Shown one piece after another: positions 18,624 to 30,399 of a DNA stretch of 64,000 nt (positions are counted from its first letter, which is position 1; each line of letters starts with the position of its first letter). The notes beneath the pieces are model-generated. The model worked only from the letters and a program-made list of their open reading frames with translations, ran no database searches and had not been told where the DNA came from. The stretch lies in NCBI GenBank assembly GCA_030407315.1, contig JALQPE010002428.1, positions 26,718 to 90,717 on the forward strand, written 5' to 3'. A program made the translations under genes and the position numbers. Origin of the DNA: Asparagopsis taxiformis (Eukaryota > Rhodophyta > Florideophyceae > Bonnemaisoniales > Bonnemaisoniaceae).

Positions 18624-19288
18624 TGTAGTATACGTGGCAATTCCGAAATTGCAAATATTTACGTTTTCCGCGGAATTCGAATTTCGGCGGATACGACCGG
18701 CGACAGCAATGCACGAACATTGCTGGCGCATGCGCGCGCGCAACCGGCACACGTGTGCAACGAACGTATTGGCAACGGCCAACGGACCAACGGGTCCCTA
18801 CGTGTGACCCACAAGGTCCTTTCCCATTCGGGGACGTTACGAGCAGTGTTTACACTGTAAAGCGATGCCATCGTGGCCATATAGGTATTGGCATCGTGCC
18901 GGGAGGGAAAGGGGACAAGACAACGATCGAGCAACGGCTCTAGTCTACGACTGACTTCTACGTTTACGTTTACGTTTTGCCTAGCGAGGCTTCGTCTCCG
19001 TCGAGCTGCGTACTCCCTACCCATCGCCGCACGTAAGGCTGATTGCGTGTAGTGCCTCCGGGCTTGGTTGAGAGCGCCTCCGGTGACGTACCACCTCGTT
19101 TGCTAACGTAATCCTCGCGTGGATTGTTGCGTCGTGACGCTCGTGTCTACTCGCTAACCTATCTCTACCGTCCTACCTAACATACAGTCAAAACACCAGC
19201 GGGTGGACTGCTCGTTTCGTTTCGTTTCGTAAGGACAGCATGTCCACTGGCTCGTACCAGCTACTTCTAGAACTAACGTGGTTCCACA
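18624..19288 (+). repeat. Gypsy1 5' LTR
   Basis: Starts TGTAGTATACG and ends GTTCCACA. It aligns with 43871-44533 with only scattered differences and a variable TTTCG repeat near the end. Confidence 0.88.
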
Positions 19289-19306
19289 CTGGTCTTCCGA
19301 CCTAGA
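19289..19306 (+). promoter_or_regulatory. Candidate primer-binding site
   Basis: One base after the LTR the sequence reads TGGTCTTCCGACCTAGAAG. Almost the same word follows the Gypsy2 5' LTR (55269-55288, minus strand). It begins TGG as expected for pairing with a tRNA 3' end. It also contains GGTC-TTCC-GACC, so self-priming is a second possibility. Confidence 0.55.
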
Positions 19307-19392
19307 AGTTGCTACGAGCATAACGACAACCAACGAGGTTGAGCTCTTTTACGTTAACGAAAAGCTACGTGCTACGCTACAGACGACGGTCT

Positions 19393-20513
19393 ATGAATTA
19401 CGCTATGTCGAATTCCAGCGCGTCGCCCAGGCAACCGTTGCCAACGTCAGCGGACGCCGAAGCCGACGTGGCCTTGTCAGCAGAAGCGATCTTCGCGACT
19501 GATCGATCTATCCCGCCGGATATCGAGGCGATCGGCCAGCTACCACGTACGGTAAGCCCGTTTGAGTCCGTGAGTATGGACCCCGCAACGCGCGGTCAGC
19601 TCAACGAAGGGAACGTGACTCCCACGGCACTACGTGTAGTGTACGAAGACCTTCGAGGTCACATCGAAAGGGCGAGCGACGCGGCCGTCGACGAAGCCGT
19701 AAGGCAGAGACTCGGAGTCTCGGAGCGCGAAGCTCGTGGGTTACGTGAACGCTCAGCGACCCTCGAACGGGAAAACGAAGATTTACGAAACCGCCTCTCC
19801 GCCGTGGAGGGAAGACTCGACTCGTTTGTCGTAGTATTCAACGAAATCGTCGCCGGACGTTCCGCTCCGCCGAGCGGAAGCGATCCGAATTACGAAGGCT
19901 CGCGCGCCTATAACTCGCAATCCTCCCCGGCCGTTCCGGGAGGATACCCACCAACACCCGGTCCGACGACCCCGACAACGTACGGAAGGGGGGCGACAGT
20001 GCAACGAGCCATCGCCCACCCCGACGAGACGCCACGAAGGCAATTACGTTTTAACGATACGCCAGACCACGCGCGGTCGGCGGACGCAGCACGTGCTGCG
20101 CAATTCGATACGAGAGCTCCCCCGCCACGTGAGACGTACATTCCGTGGCTGGGTACGTTCGGCACGACGGACACGCGAGTCCACGAAAACGAACGTGCCG
20201 ACGCGGTACGCTTACCAGGGAACGCCCTCGGACCCGTTTGCCACGCGTTGGCAGAGCACACGACAATGCTCGACGCATTTGCGAACGTGGTGTCGTACCG
20301 CATGTACCGACTTAACGATGTACGTGAACATCTCTACGTGAACGAGAGTCAAAGCGTACATAAGCTCAAACGTGAGCTGGAGGGACTTTTCCCTACGTTG
20401 AAGCCGTTCTCCGGCCGGAATCCGATTACGTTACTCGGATTCCTCGCCCAAATACGTGATGGGTTCAGCACACTCGGAGTGTGCGAGGGAGTGGCAGTAC
20501 GTGCGCTGCACTT
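19393..20513 (+). CDS. gag: Gypsy1 Gag, N-terminal part (interrupted by B2)
   Basis: Frame from ATG 19393 (an earlier in-frame ATG lies at 19339) to the B2 junction. It contains a coiled-coil segment (REARGLRERSATLERENEDLRNRLSAVE), a Pro/Gly-rich stretch, and the start of the capsid-like retrotransposon gag domain (MYRLNDVREHL ... LKRELEGLFPTLKPF ... ITLLGFLAQIRDGFSTL). B2 inserted after the codons for ALHF. The gene resumes at 32893. A diverged copy at 62153-64000 reads through this point without interruption, which confirms the insertion. Confidence 0.88.
20460..20513. repeat. 54-bp target-site duplication, left copy (B2)
   Basis: Starts TGGGTTCAGCACACTCGG and ends GTGCGCTGCACTT. It is identical base for base to 32893-32946 on the other side of B2. 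The uninterrupted gag copy near 62.9 kb has the segment once. Confidence 0.93.
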
Positions 20514-20547
20514 CGTCTGTGTTCTCGGAAATGGACGCGGACGTCCA
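20514..20547 (+). repeat. B2 left terminal inverted repeat
   Basis: 34 bp starting CGTCTGTGTTCTCGGAAATG. It pairs with 32859-32892 except at two positions. GGACGTCC palindromes continue inside it. Confidence 0.93.
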
Positions 20548-20879
20548 CAACCTCTAGTACACCTAGTATTACTAGGCGGACGTCCATGTTCTCCAGTATT
20601 TTTGGATGTCCGCCTAGATCCGGACGTCCATGCGGTCTAGTACGTCTAGTATTACTAGGACGACATTCATTGTTTCTAGTACCACGGATGTCCCCCTCGG
20701 GATGGACTTCCGCCATGTCTATGTCAACCTAGGACGGGCGCCGGTTCAGAAATTCAAAAATTTCGACCCCAGAAATTTCTGCCGCCTTGCTCGACATGGA
20801 TGTCCGCATCCATCACGGCGACCACTCTATTTTTCCTTGTCGGTCGACTCCAATTTTGTCTTTAATTTTTTCATCCTCT

Positions 20880-21800
20880 CGCTCACACCCCCTTCCATTT
20901 GGTGCTCACCTCCCCCGTACTGTACCTCAAACACCCCCAATACCACTCTAGAACGCATTTTCAGCTACCTATCCCCGCTTCCACGGTGCACACCTCCATT
21001 CCATACCTACTTTTCTGCTCTACCGTACAGATTTCTTATAACCAGTCCTCATACTACCTCAGAATAGGGAAAAACATCCCCTATCCCCTCGACCATGCTC
21101 TCCCCCATCACCTTTGCAACGTATTGTTCTTCAATACCCTCTCTCCTCTACCTTCAACCCCTCTCCTTCGCCCTCTCCACAAACTTCCCCTGCAGCTTAC
21201 TCTTCGACCTGCTCCACCCCTCCCTCCCTCACCTGCTCCATGCCCCCACGCCATCCGCATCTTCGATACCGTATACACCACCACCACCACCACCGGCCCA
21301 CGCTCCCGCTCCCCCGCCGTCTCCCCAGAAACCTCCCCGCTCTGAAACACATATCAACCCCCCACTTCGCACCCATCCTCCCACTCCCCTCCCTCCCCAA
21401 ATACAATAACCCTCTTCTTCCCCATCACATCCCCACTCACCACAGCCAGAACAGACGCCACCCCCCTTCCCACCTCTTTCTCCTCACTTTCCTAAAACCC
21501 CCTCCTCTCGGGGCCTTCAACCGCACCCTCCTACGGTCCCACCTAAACACCTCCTCCGCCCTCACTACCCCAACACCCCGCAGCGTCTCCCCAATCCCCA
21601 TAATATGCTTGTCGGCACTCCTCTCCGAATCACACTCCAATCTAAACCCGCACTCCGTACATTTCCACTTCCCCCTGTACCATCCCATCCCAAGATTCCA
21701 TCCACCCCCACAGAACACATCCTCATACCACAGAAGAATTTTCTTCCTCTCATACCTCATCCTTAAAACCTCCATCTCTTCCATGTAAATTTCGATGTTA
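20880..21800. repeat. Pyrimidine-rich left domain of B2
   Basis: The plus strand is strongly C/T-rich and G-poor for about 900 bases. The right domain of B2 (30400-32250) is correspondingly G-rich on the same strand. Many low-complexity Pro- or Gly-rich frames arise from this and I do not consider them genes. Confidence 0.75.
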
Positions 21801-21826
21801 ATATTTTCTCCACTATGCAAACTCAT
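21437..21826 (-). CDS. Hypothetical small protein with CxxC motif inside B2
   Basis: A 129-codon minus-strand frame with mixed composition in an otherwise low-complexity stretch. It contains WKCTECGFRLECDSERSADKH, i.e. CxxC followed by C and H that could form a zinc site, then basic residues. There is no homologue elsewhere in the window to support it. It may be a chance frame or a relic of a DNA-binding protein. Confidence 0.2.
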   Translation of the reverse strand: MSLHSGENINIEIYMEEMEVLRMRYERKKILLWYEDVFCGGGWNLGMGWYRGKWKCTECGFRLECDSERSADKHIMGIGETLRGVGVVRAEEVFRWDRRRVRLKAPRGGGFRKVRRKRWEGGWRLFWLW

Positions 21827-22250
21827 ACATGTATGAGCGTATGCCTTTCCGCTTCGTCAACCCTGAATATTTGTATTCATGTATTCATAAAATGGAGCCA
21901 CCCACATCCCTATCCCGTTCTGCAAGCTTTACAAACCACCAGACGCATACTCCACAACTATACAACAAACACTACTCGCTATTTCAGACGACGCGGTACA
22001 CAAGTAGCGTAGTCTCAACCTTCCGTGACGCCTTCCCTGATGCGTACAAGTGCGAAACACGTCTAGACGTATATCACAAGTGAGCGCGGGAATTTTCGGC
22101 ACAGGAGATGCTGGGCCACCAAATTGATTTTTCGGAAATTTTAGAATTTCTGGGCTGGCCAGCAATGCAATCGAGCTGGACATCCACCGGACGTCCATTT
22201 CAGGTTGATCGTGAGAGAGTAGGGCGGGACCATGATGAAACAAGGACCAA

Positions 22251-24110
22251 GACCTGTCCCTGACGTGTTGAGCCTGAAATCGACCCTTCGTAAGACGCGA
22301 TTTTGGCTTACAGTTGGTGCTTACAGAAGCCAGTGATGACCCCGGTCGGGGCGGCAGCCGGTTCCTGGGGCCGTTGTGGCCAAATTAGACACCTTGATTT
22401 GAATTGAAATTTGGGCTATTCTCAAAAACATGCACATGTGAACATGTTTTTGAGATGGGGGTCTGCCGTACGGCACAATCGACCCGCCCAAATCGATGAT
22501 TTTTCACAATTTTTTTCTGCCCGAAATTTTAGAATTTCTGGGCTCGCCAGCAATGCAATTGAGCCGGACATCCACCGGACGTCCATTTCAGGTTGGTCGT
22601 GTGCTGCCCACATCCATGCATTGCAGCAACTAAGCAGGCGGGCTCACTACTCATACAAAGTGCACGGAATATGAGTAACGTGATGTGTGAGTGTTGTTTG
22701 TCGTGAGGATGTAAGGTGGGACCATGATGAAACAGGGAAAAAGATGTCTCCCTAGCATAACTTGGGCTTGAAGCCTGGAATCGACCCTTCGTAAGACGCG
22801 ATTTTGGCTTACAGTTAGTGCTTACCGAAGCCAGTGACGGCCCCGGTCGGGGCGGCAGCCGGTTCCTGGGGCCGTTGTGGCCAAATTAGACACCTTGATT
22901 TGAATTGAAATTTGGGCTATTCTCAAAAACATGCACATGTGAACATGTTTTTGAGATGGGGGTCTGCCGTACGGCACAATCGACCCGCCCAAATCGATGA
23001 TTTTTCACAATTTTTTTCTGCCCGAAATTTTAGAATTTCTGGGCTCGCCAGCAATGCAATTGAGCCGGACATCCACCGGACGTCCATTTCAGGTTGGTCG
23101 TGTGCTGCCCACATCCATGCATTGCAGCAACTAAGCAGGCGGGCTCACTACTCATACAAAGTGCACGGAATATGAGTAACGTGATGTGTGAGTGTTGTTT
23201 GTCGTGAGGATGTAAGGTGGGACCATGATGAAACAGGGAAAAAGATGTCTCCCTAGCATAACTTGGGCTTGAAGCCTGGAATCGACCCTTCGTAAGACGC
23301 GATTTTGGCTTACAGTTAGTGCTTACCGAAGCCAGTGACGGCCCCGGTCGGGGCGGCAGCCGGTTCCTGGGGCCGTTGTGGCCAAATTAGACACCTTGAT
23401 TTGAATTGAAATTTGGGCTATTCTCAAAAACATGCACATGTGAACATGTTTTTGAGATGGGGGTCTGCCGTACGGCACAATCGACCGCCCAAATCGATGA
23501 TTTTTCACAATTTTTTTCTGCCCGAAATTTTAGAATTTCTGGGCTCGCCAGCAATGCAATTGAGCCGGACATCCACCAGACGTCCATTCTGGGTTGTTCG
23601 TATGCTGCTCACATCTACGCATTACAGCAACCACGCAGGCGGGCCCACTGCTCATACGAAGTGCACGTAGCATGTGCAGCATGATGGATGAGCAGTGTTT
23701 GTCGTGAGAAAGTGGGGTGGGAGCATGTCGAAACAAGGACCAAAACTTCGCCCTGGCGTATTGAGCCTGAGCCTGGAATCGACCCTTCGTGAGATGTGGC
23801 TTTGCTTACAGTTGGTGCTTACAGAAGCCAGTGACGGCCCCGGCGGGGCAGCAGCCGGTTCCTGGGGCCGTTGTGGCCAAATTAGACACCTTGATTTGAA
23901 TTGAAATTTGGGCTATTCTCAAAAACATGCACATGTGAACATGTTTTTGAGATGGGGGTGTGCCGTACGGCACTTTCGACCGCCCAAATCGATATAATTT
24001 TGCAATTTTTTTCTGACTGAAATTTTAGAATTTCTGGGCTCGCCAGCAATGCAATTGAGCTGGACATTCACCGGACGTCCATTTCAGGTTGGTCGAGTAT
24101 TGCACATGGA
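22251..24110. repeat. 501-bp tandem units in left arm
   Basis: An anchor word GGGCTATTCTCAAAAACATG recurs at about 22413, 22914, 23415 and 23905. The units at 22.4 and 22.9 kb are virtually identical over 500 bases. Each unit contains a hairpin (arms TCTCAAAAACATG/CATGTTTTTGAGA, e.g. 22420-22455). Confidence 0.92.
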
Positions 24111-24435
24111 TACAGTTTTGCAGCTATTTCTCAGCCCAACATTTTAGGATTTCAGGGCTGACCAGCAATGTAACCGAGCCGGACTTCTACTGGACGTCCA
24201 TTTCAAGTTAGGCTAGTGCTGCACATTTGCTCGCATCGCAGCAACTAAGCAAGTGTTGACAGCACCGAGATGCCATGCAGACAAGGGAGAATCGGCTGCA
24301 AACGGCTTCCCTGGTCGGCGGCTGGATGTCTGGATGTGAATGGCTGCAAGCATGGAAATCTTGCTACCGCACAGCGCATACACACTGCAGCAGCACATCA
24401 CTGACGCATGCGAAAGTTGGGTGCTGCAGTGCGTG

Positions 24436-24505
24436 GTTGTTTGTGTGTTTGTGTGTTTGTGTCTTTGTGTCTTTGTGTCTTTGTGTCTTTGTGTGTGTAT
24501 GACGA
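24436..24505. repeat. TTTGTGTG/TCTTTGTG microsatellite
   Basis: A short simple repeat of GTTTGTGT and CTTTGTGT units. The matching position in the right arm (about 28430-28470) is present as the complement but shorter, showing slippage after the arms formed. Confidence 0.85.
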
Positions 24506-25150
24506 ACCTTGTGGTATCCCTAGGCGTGCACTGGTACAAAAAGTTTGGACTGCCCCATCGGTCGTACTTTGGCGCATTTACATGCATCGGAGAACGACCA
24601 AGGAGGTAGAGCAGCAATCGCTGTTGGCTGAGCGTCCAAACTGGAGGGCTTGGGGCAATGGTTCTATAGCAGTCATTTATAGGACGCCCACCGTTGATGA
24701 CTGAGATCCACGGTGGGTTTAGTATTCATGGTGTTGTCCTGCATTGGCGGACGTCGAAGACGAGTACTTCCAGTGAGCGTCCAAGGTGAACAGCTCAGCA
24801 GAGGATTATGATGTGGATGTGAAGGCATGGATGAGGCCAGCAGGAACGTTTCTGCAAGATGGGCGTGAGTGGGTAAGTGAGCGGGGAGGGGCCGCTCGGG
24901 GCGCTTGGTAGCTTCTGGGGCCGTTGTGGCCAAATTAGAATCAAGCCTATGTCCGGCGGACGTCCTGAATTGCTTTATTTTTTGGGCTATTCTCAAAAAC
25001 ATGCACATGTGAACATGTTTTTGAGATGGGGGTGTGCCGTACGGCACTTTCGACCGCCCAAATCGATGTATTTTTGCATTTTTTTTCTGACTGAAATTTT
25101 AGAATTTCTGGGCTCGCCAGCAATGCAATTGCGCTGGTCATTCACCGGAC

Positions 25151-27774
25151 GTCCATTTCCATTTCAGATCTACTGGTTGCACTAGGCCTGAAAGTGTTTC
25201 TGGATAGGGCCGAATAACGACCTGGGCAGCACGCACTGCGTAAGATGATCTGTGTGATGCAGACTGCAAGGATTTCTATGGTGATTCTGGCTGGGGAATG
25301 TGGTAAGCTTGATTGTTGCGTGGCTTTGTATCTCCTTGCCTGCCATTTTGCTTGGATATTTACACGAGCGATCAAACCGAAGACGCCGACTCGGCACAAC
25401 TACCAACTCTCCTAGCTTCGAGTCAGCGCCATCTAATTGCAACTTGTGACACTCAAGACGAATACGTTGTGCTGATCTCTGCAATGAAAATTGAGTTAGT
25501 GCTGCAGTTCTTTTGGTCGATGCCAATATGCAGGGATACTGTTTACACCTTTTGGGAGTCAAGAAGTTCTCAGATTGCAAATCAAATCAGATCATGGTAG
25601 AATATCTGACTTTTCTCTCTTCCCTTCACCACATCTGCATCCGGAGCTGAGCCAAGCTGAGCTGGAGGGAACCCGGCCGCTGACCCCTGTCATTCTCATA
25701 AAAATCTTTAATGCAATACTATTCGTGTATGGTAATGTAAGTGCTAATGAAAATGTATACAAGTCTAGAATAAACGTTGCAGTGGTTCTTTGTAGCTATC
25801 GATACTTGCTAAAAATCTGTAGCTTTTGCTTCTCGTATGGACGAGTTGCAGTCTTTGTGTTTGTTTCATTTCTGCCACAAACGAGAGGCAATCAGGGTCT
25901 GTGTGCACATAGAGAATGATTTAATATATGCGCTCATTGCCGTCGTAGATACTTTTAACAATGGCCAGTACGTTTCTCTCGGCCGCCGCCGGGTACGGTC
26001 GGACTGAAAGATCGGGGAGATGTGTGGAGAGTAGTGTTTGGATAGAGACGAACGTTGTGATGGATGGAATGGTGATGATTTCATGCTGAAGCGATGGGAG
26101 ATGGATGGATATGGTTGAATGAAATCTAGTATTCCGAAGGAGGCCTTTTCTCGAGGAAGAGGCATTATATTCTCACAAAGCATGTAGATACTGGTTTCCA
26201 GTTTGGTATGCTATTGTAGCTCAATTCACATCTTATCTACACGTACGTATGGAGAGAGATCCAAGTGTGCGTGGCACAAGTCCAACGGTGAAACAACGCA
26301 GTATGAAACTACCACAGATAAGGCGGCGTACAAAATCCTCGACTCAAGGCAGCTCTCAGGCTTTCGTGAGCACCGACTTCGTTCCACCAAGATGTTGCGG
26401 AAATATGTGCTGGTCTAACTTGATACGACCATTGGACAGTTTTGCTCTCTAAGCAATGAGCGAAAAATCAATGATTGCGCGTGTCGTCGGTACGGTCTTG
26501 TAATGTTGGCTCAACCAATAACATCTAACGTTGAGTTATCCACCCTCCGCCGTGTCGTGTCGTAAATTTGCACAGAAAATTTGTTTCAAATCTTTGCTCC
26601 AATTATCAGCTCAAATACGGCATTGATCTCCAGCTTCATCTGGACAGAAACACCGATCGCTCGATGTCTGTCTCAGATAAACCGCAGTCAAACGCCATGC
26701 GGAAAGTTTCATCGCTTCCCGTTGCGACTGAATCTGCAAACGCCACACAAAAATTTGCCCTTTCCGCGTCCGGAACGAACGCCGACTACATGTCGTCAGG
26801 TTCCTGATCGACTGGATCGATGGAGCTTGCTCTGCAGGAGAGCAGGACAGGCGGTTTGTTATGCCTGGACAATTTCCATACCGATCTCCCTTCTTGAGTG
26901 CAAAATTACGAGTCTAGAAATTGACCTGCATCGGCTGCTGTATCACATCTGTGCTAAGGATTGATGATACCCGTACCGCTGAGAAATTGCAGCTCTGGTA
27001 ACGTGGGGATGATGTGCTGAACACGCAGAACGCTGATCCATAACGGGACTGCTTCATAGGCATAGTACGGAATGTATTGAGACAGCCCAAGCGAATTCAG
27101 GAGGGAGCACCAGGGCAGTGCGCGGTGACTCAGCAGATACCAGTGGTGAGTGGTCTAAATGGGGCTACACACGAGTTTGTCAATGAACAGTCTAGTTTAG
27201 TTTGGAAATGTGTCGGATGGATGGTATGTTGTAAATGTCGACAGATTTGAGGAAGCGATAGAAGCAATCAGCACCGTGTAGTTGCATCAAGGCTTTAGTG
27301 GCCATTGCTAGAGAACTTTCTCCAATGCCCTTATTGCAGGATGGGCAGAAAACCCGGCCGGCTTCGAGATTGAAGAATTCATTGCGCAGATTGAATGAAT
27401 GCAATTGACGGAGAATGCAGAAGTATACAATGGTATCGTTTTGCAGGGTGACGTAGGGGAAACATGTTGGGCTTGTTGGAAATGCTGAGAGCGATGATGA
27501 GATCCAGTCGTTTCCGTCGTAGATGGCAGTGCTTATTTTCTGCACGGCTAGCTTGTCTGCTGGGCGACTGGGCGGTATTGGCGTACGATGAAGCGGGACT
27601 GGTGGTGTTTAAATGACATTTTTTGTTTGAAGATGGATGTATGTGTGCGACTAGAATGTAGTAAGAGCATGAAAATGTTTATGTTTGATGGGCGTCGCAT
27701 GTTGGGGGACTTTATGTCGTGTGGGGCAATAATGTCTCAGGTATTTGAAGCAGACAGCAGTCGCTTGAGCGCAT
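25151..27774. other. Central spacer of B2 inverted repeat
   Basis: Unique sequence of moderate composition, lacking the arm repeats. No recognisable domain. One minus-strand frame (27545-27192) is the only candidate I would keep. The spacer may be captured DNA. Confidence 0.6.
27192..27545 (-). CDS. Hypothetical small protein in the B2 centre
   Basis: 117 codons with balanced composition. It contains VFCPSCNKGIGE followed by LMQLHGADCFY, a CxxC ... H ... C arrangement that could bind zinc. No homologue in the window and no clear promoter. It could be a relic of captured host sequence or a chance frame. Confidence 0.2.
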   Translation of the reverse strand: MQKISTAIYDGNDWISSSLSAFPTSPTCFPYVTLQNDTIVYFCILRQLHSFNLRNEFFNLEAGRVFCPSCNKGIGESSLAMATKALMQLHGADCFYRFLKSVDIYNIPSIRHISKLN

Positions 27775-29960
27775 ATAGACGTCCGGTGAATGACCAGCGC
27801 AATTGCATTGCTGGCGAGCCCAGAAATTCTAAAATTTCAGTCAGAAAAAAATGCAAAAATACATCGATTTGGGCGGTCGAAAGTGCCGTACGGCACACCC
27901 CCATCTCAAAAACATGTTCACATGTGCATGTTTTTGAGAATAGCCCAAAAAATAAAGCAATTCAGGACGTCCGCCGGACATAGGCTTGATTCTAATTTGG
28001 CCACAACGGCCCCAGAAGCTACCAAGCGCCCCGAGCGGCCCCTCCCCGCTCACTTACCCACTCACGCCCATCTTGCAGAAACGTTCCTGCTGGCCTCATC
28101 CATGCCTTCACATCCACATCATAATCCTCTGCTGAGCTGTTCACCTTGGACGCTCACTGGAAGTACTCGTCTTCGACGTCCGCCAATGCAGGACAACACC
28201 ATGAATACTAAACCCACCGTGGATCTCAGTCATCAACGGTGGGCGTCCTATAAATGACTGCTATAGAACCATTGCCCCAAGCCCTCCAGTTTGGACGCTC
28301 AGCCAACAGCGATTGCTGCTCTACCTCCTTGGTCGTTCTCCGATGCATGTAAATGCGCCAAAGTACGACCGATGGGGCAGTCCAAACTTTTTGTACCAGT
28401 GCACGCCTAGGGATACCACAAGGTTCGTCATACACACACAAACACAAACACACAAACACACAAACAACCACGCACTGCAGCACCCAACTTTCGCATGCGT
28501 CAGTGATGTGCTGCTGCAGTGTGTATGCGCTGTGCGGTAGCAAGATTTCCATGCTTGCAGCCATTCACATCCAGACATCCAGCCGCCGACCAGGGAAGCC
28601 GTTTGCAGCCGATTCCCCCTTGTCTGCATGGCATCTCGGTGCTGTCAACACTTGCTTAGTTGCTGCGATGCGAGCAAATGTGCAGCACTAGCCTAACTTG
28701 AAATGGACGTCCAGTGGAAGTCCGGCTCGGTTACATTGCTGGTCAGCCCTGAAATTCTAAAATGTTGGGCTGAGAAATAGCTGCAAAACTGTATCCATGT
28801 GCAATACTCGACCAACCTGAAATGGACGTCCGGTGAATGTCCAGCTCAATTGCATTGCTGGCGAGCCCAGAAATTCTAAAATTTCAGGCAGAAAAAAATT
28901 GTGAAAATCATCGATTTGGGCGGTCGAAAGTGCCGTACGGCAGACCCCCATCTCAAAAACATGTTCACATGTGCATGTTTTTGAGAATAGCCCAAATTTC
29001 AATTCAAATCAAGGTGTCTAATTTGGCCACAACGGCCCCAGGAACCGGCTGCCGCCCCGACCGGGGCCGTCACTGGCTTCTGTAAGCACCAACTGTAAGC
29101 AAAGCCACATCTCACGAAGGGTCGATTCCAGGCTTCAAGCCCAAGTTATGCTAGGGAGACATCTTTTTCCCTGTTTCATCATGGTCCCACCTTACATCCT
29201 CACGACAAACAACACTCACACATCACGTTACTCATATTCCGTGCACTTTGTATGAGTAGTGAGCCCGCCTGCTTAGTTGCTGCAATGCATGGATGTGGGC
29301 AGCACACGACCAACCTGAAATGGACGTCCGGTGGATGTCCAGCTCAATTGCACTGCTGGCCAGCCCAGAAATTCTAAAATTTCGGGCAGAAAAAAATTGT
29401 GAAAAATCATCGATTTGGGCGGGTCGATTGTGCCGTACGGCAGACCCCCATCTCAAAAACATGTTCACATGTGCATGTTTTTGAGAATAGCCCAAATTTC
29501 AATTCAAATCAAGGTGTCTAATTTGGCCACAACGGCCCCAGGAACCGGCTGCCGCCCCGACCGGGGTCATCACTGGCTTCTGTAAGCACCAACTGTAAGC
29601 CAAAATCGCGTCTTACGAAGGGTCGATTTCAGGCTCAACACGTCAGGGACAGGTCTTGGTCCTTGTTTCATCATGGTCCCGCCCTACTCTCTCACGATCA
29701 ACCTGAAATGGACGTCCGGTGGATGTCCAGCTCGATTGCATTGCTGGCCAGCCCAGAAATTCTAAAATTTCCAAAAAATCAATTTGGTGGCTCAGCATCT
29801 CCTGTGCAGAAAACTCTCGCACTCATTTCTGATATACGTTTTGACGTGTTTTTTACTTTTAAGCATCAGGAAAGGCGTTACGGAAAATTGGGACTACGCC
29901 ACTTGTGAGCCGCGTCGTCTGAGATAGCGAGTAGAGTTTGTTGTATAGTATTTATATTGT
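27775..29960. repeat. Right arm of giant inverted repeat in B2
   Basis: Complement of the left arm. The anchor hairpin occurs at about 27915, 28955 and 29455. Sequence between arms is nearly identical over hundreds of bases (27790-28400 against 24500-25141), so the arms are young or homogenised. Confidence 0.9.
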
Positions 29961-30399
29961 ATTCCAAATGTGCGTTCGAGACCTCGTTTGTAATGTTCTC
30001 GTGGTTTTGTGGGTATCAGTTTTGTGCTCACTTCTGGCAGCCCAATGGTGGAATGTGCCTGAGCGATCAATCATCACCGCTAGGTCACACATTTTGCTGG
30101 CAACGTGCGCTTGGAAGGACGAATGACCGCCGTGGGAGATGGATTTTCAATTAATTCATTTGAAATAATAAAATTATATTAATTGCGAACTTCATGGAAT
30201 AAGTTTGTGCTTTACAGTGGATATTACAGGGATCATTTAAGGGAAGCAAATGGATTGTGATATATATGATTATACCATTCCGATGTTCTCGATCCGGATC
30301 TCATCATTCGGGAGTTCAGAGACCATGGCTTGGGCCATTATTAATCTCAATACCGGCGATGATATGGAGTATGCACAGCAGGACTTAAGCTGACGTTGA

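Larger units (their letters stand above)
21930..25150. repeat. Left arm of giant inverted repeat in B2
   Basis: The reverse complement matches 27775-29960. Examples: the block at 24950-25141 equals the complement of 27790-27980, and the block at about 21960-22050 matches the complement of about 29870-29945. The left arm is longer because it has four copies of a 501-bp unit where the right arm has two. The 2.6-kb spacer is unrelated to the arms. Confidence 0.9.

Noticed and set aside
19908..20303. Antisense frames over Gypsy1 gag and pol
   Set aside because: Shadow frames due to few stop codons in GC-rich coding DNA; no independent homology. Only the antisense gene between pol and LTR has a homologue.
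21095..21788. Pro-rich protein genes in the left part of B2
   Set aside because: Frames with runs of Pro, His and Ser follow from the C/T-rich strand; three frames are open at once, which is a composition effect.
22411..23684. Repeated 87-codon reading frames as a conserved gene family
   Set aside because: They recur only because the 501-bp unit repeats. The same unit is read in the opposite strand as well, composition is not coding-like, and they lie over the hairpin.
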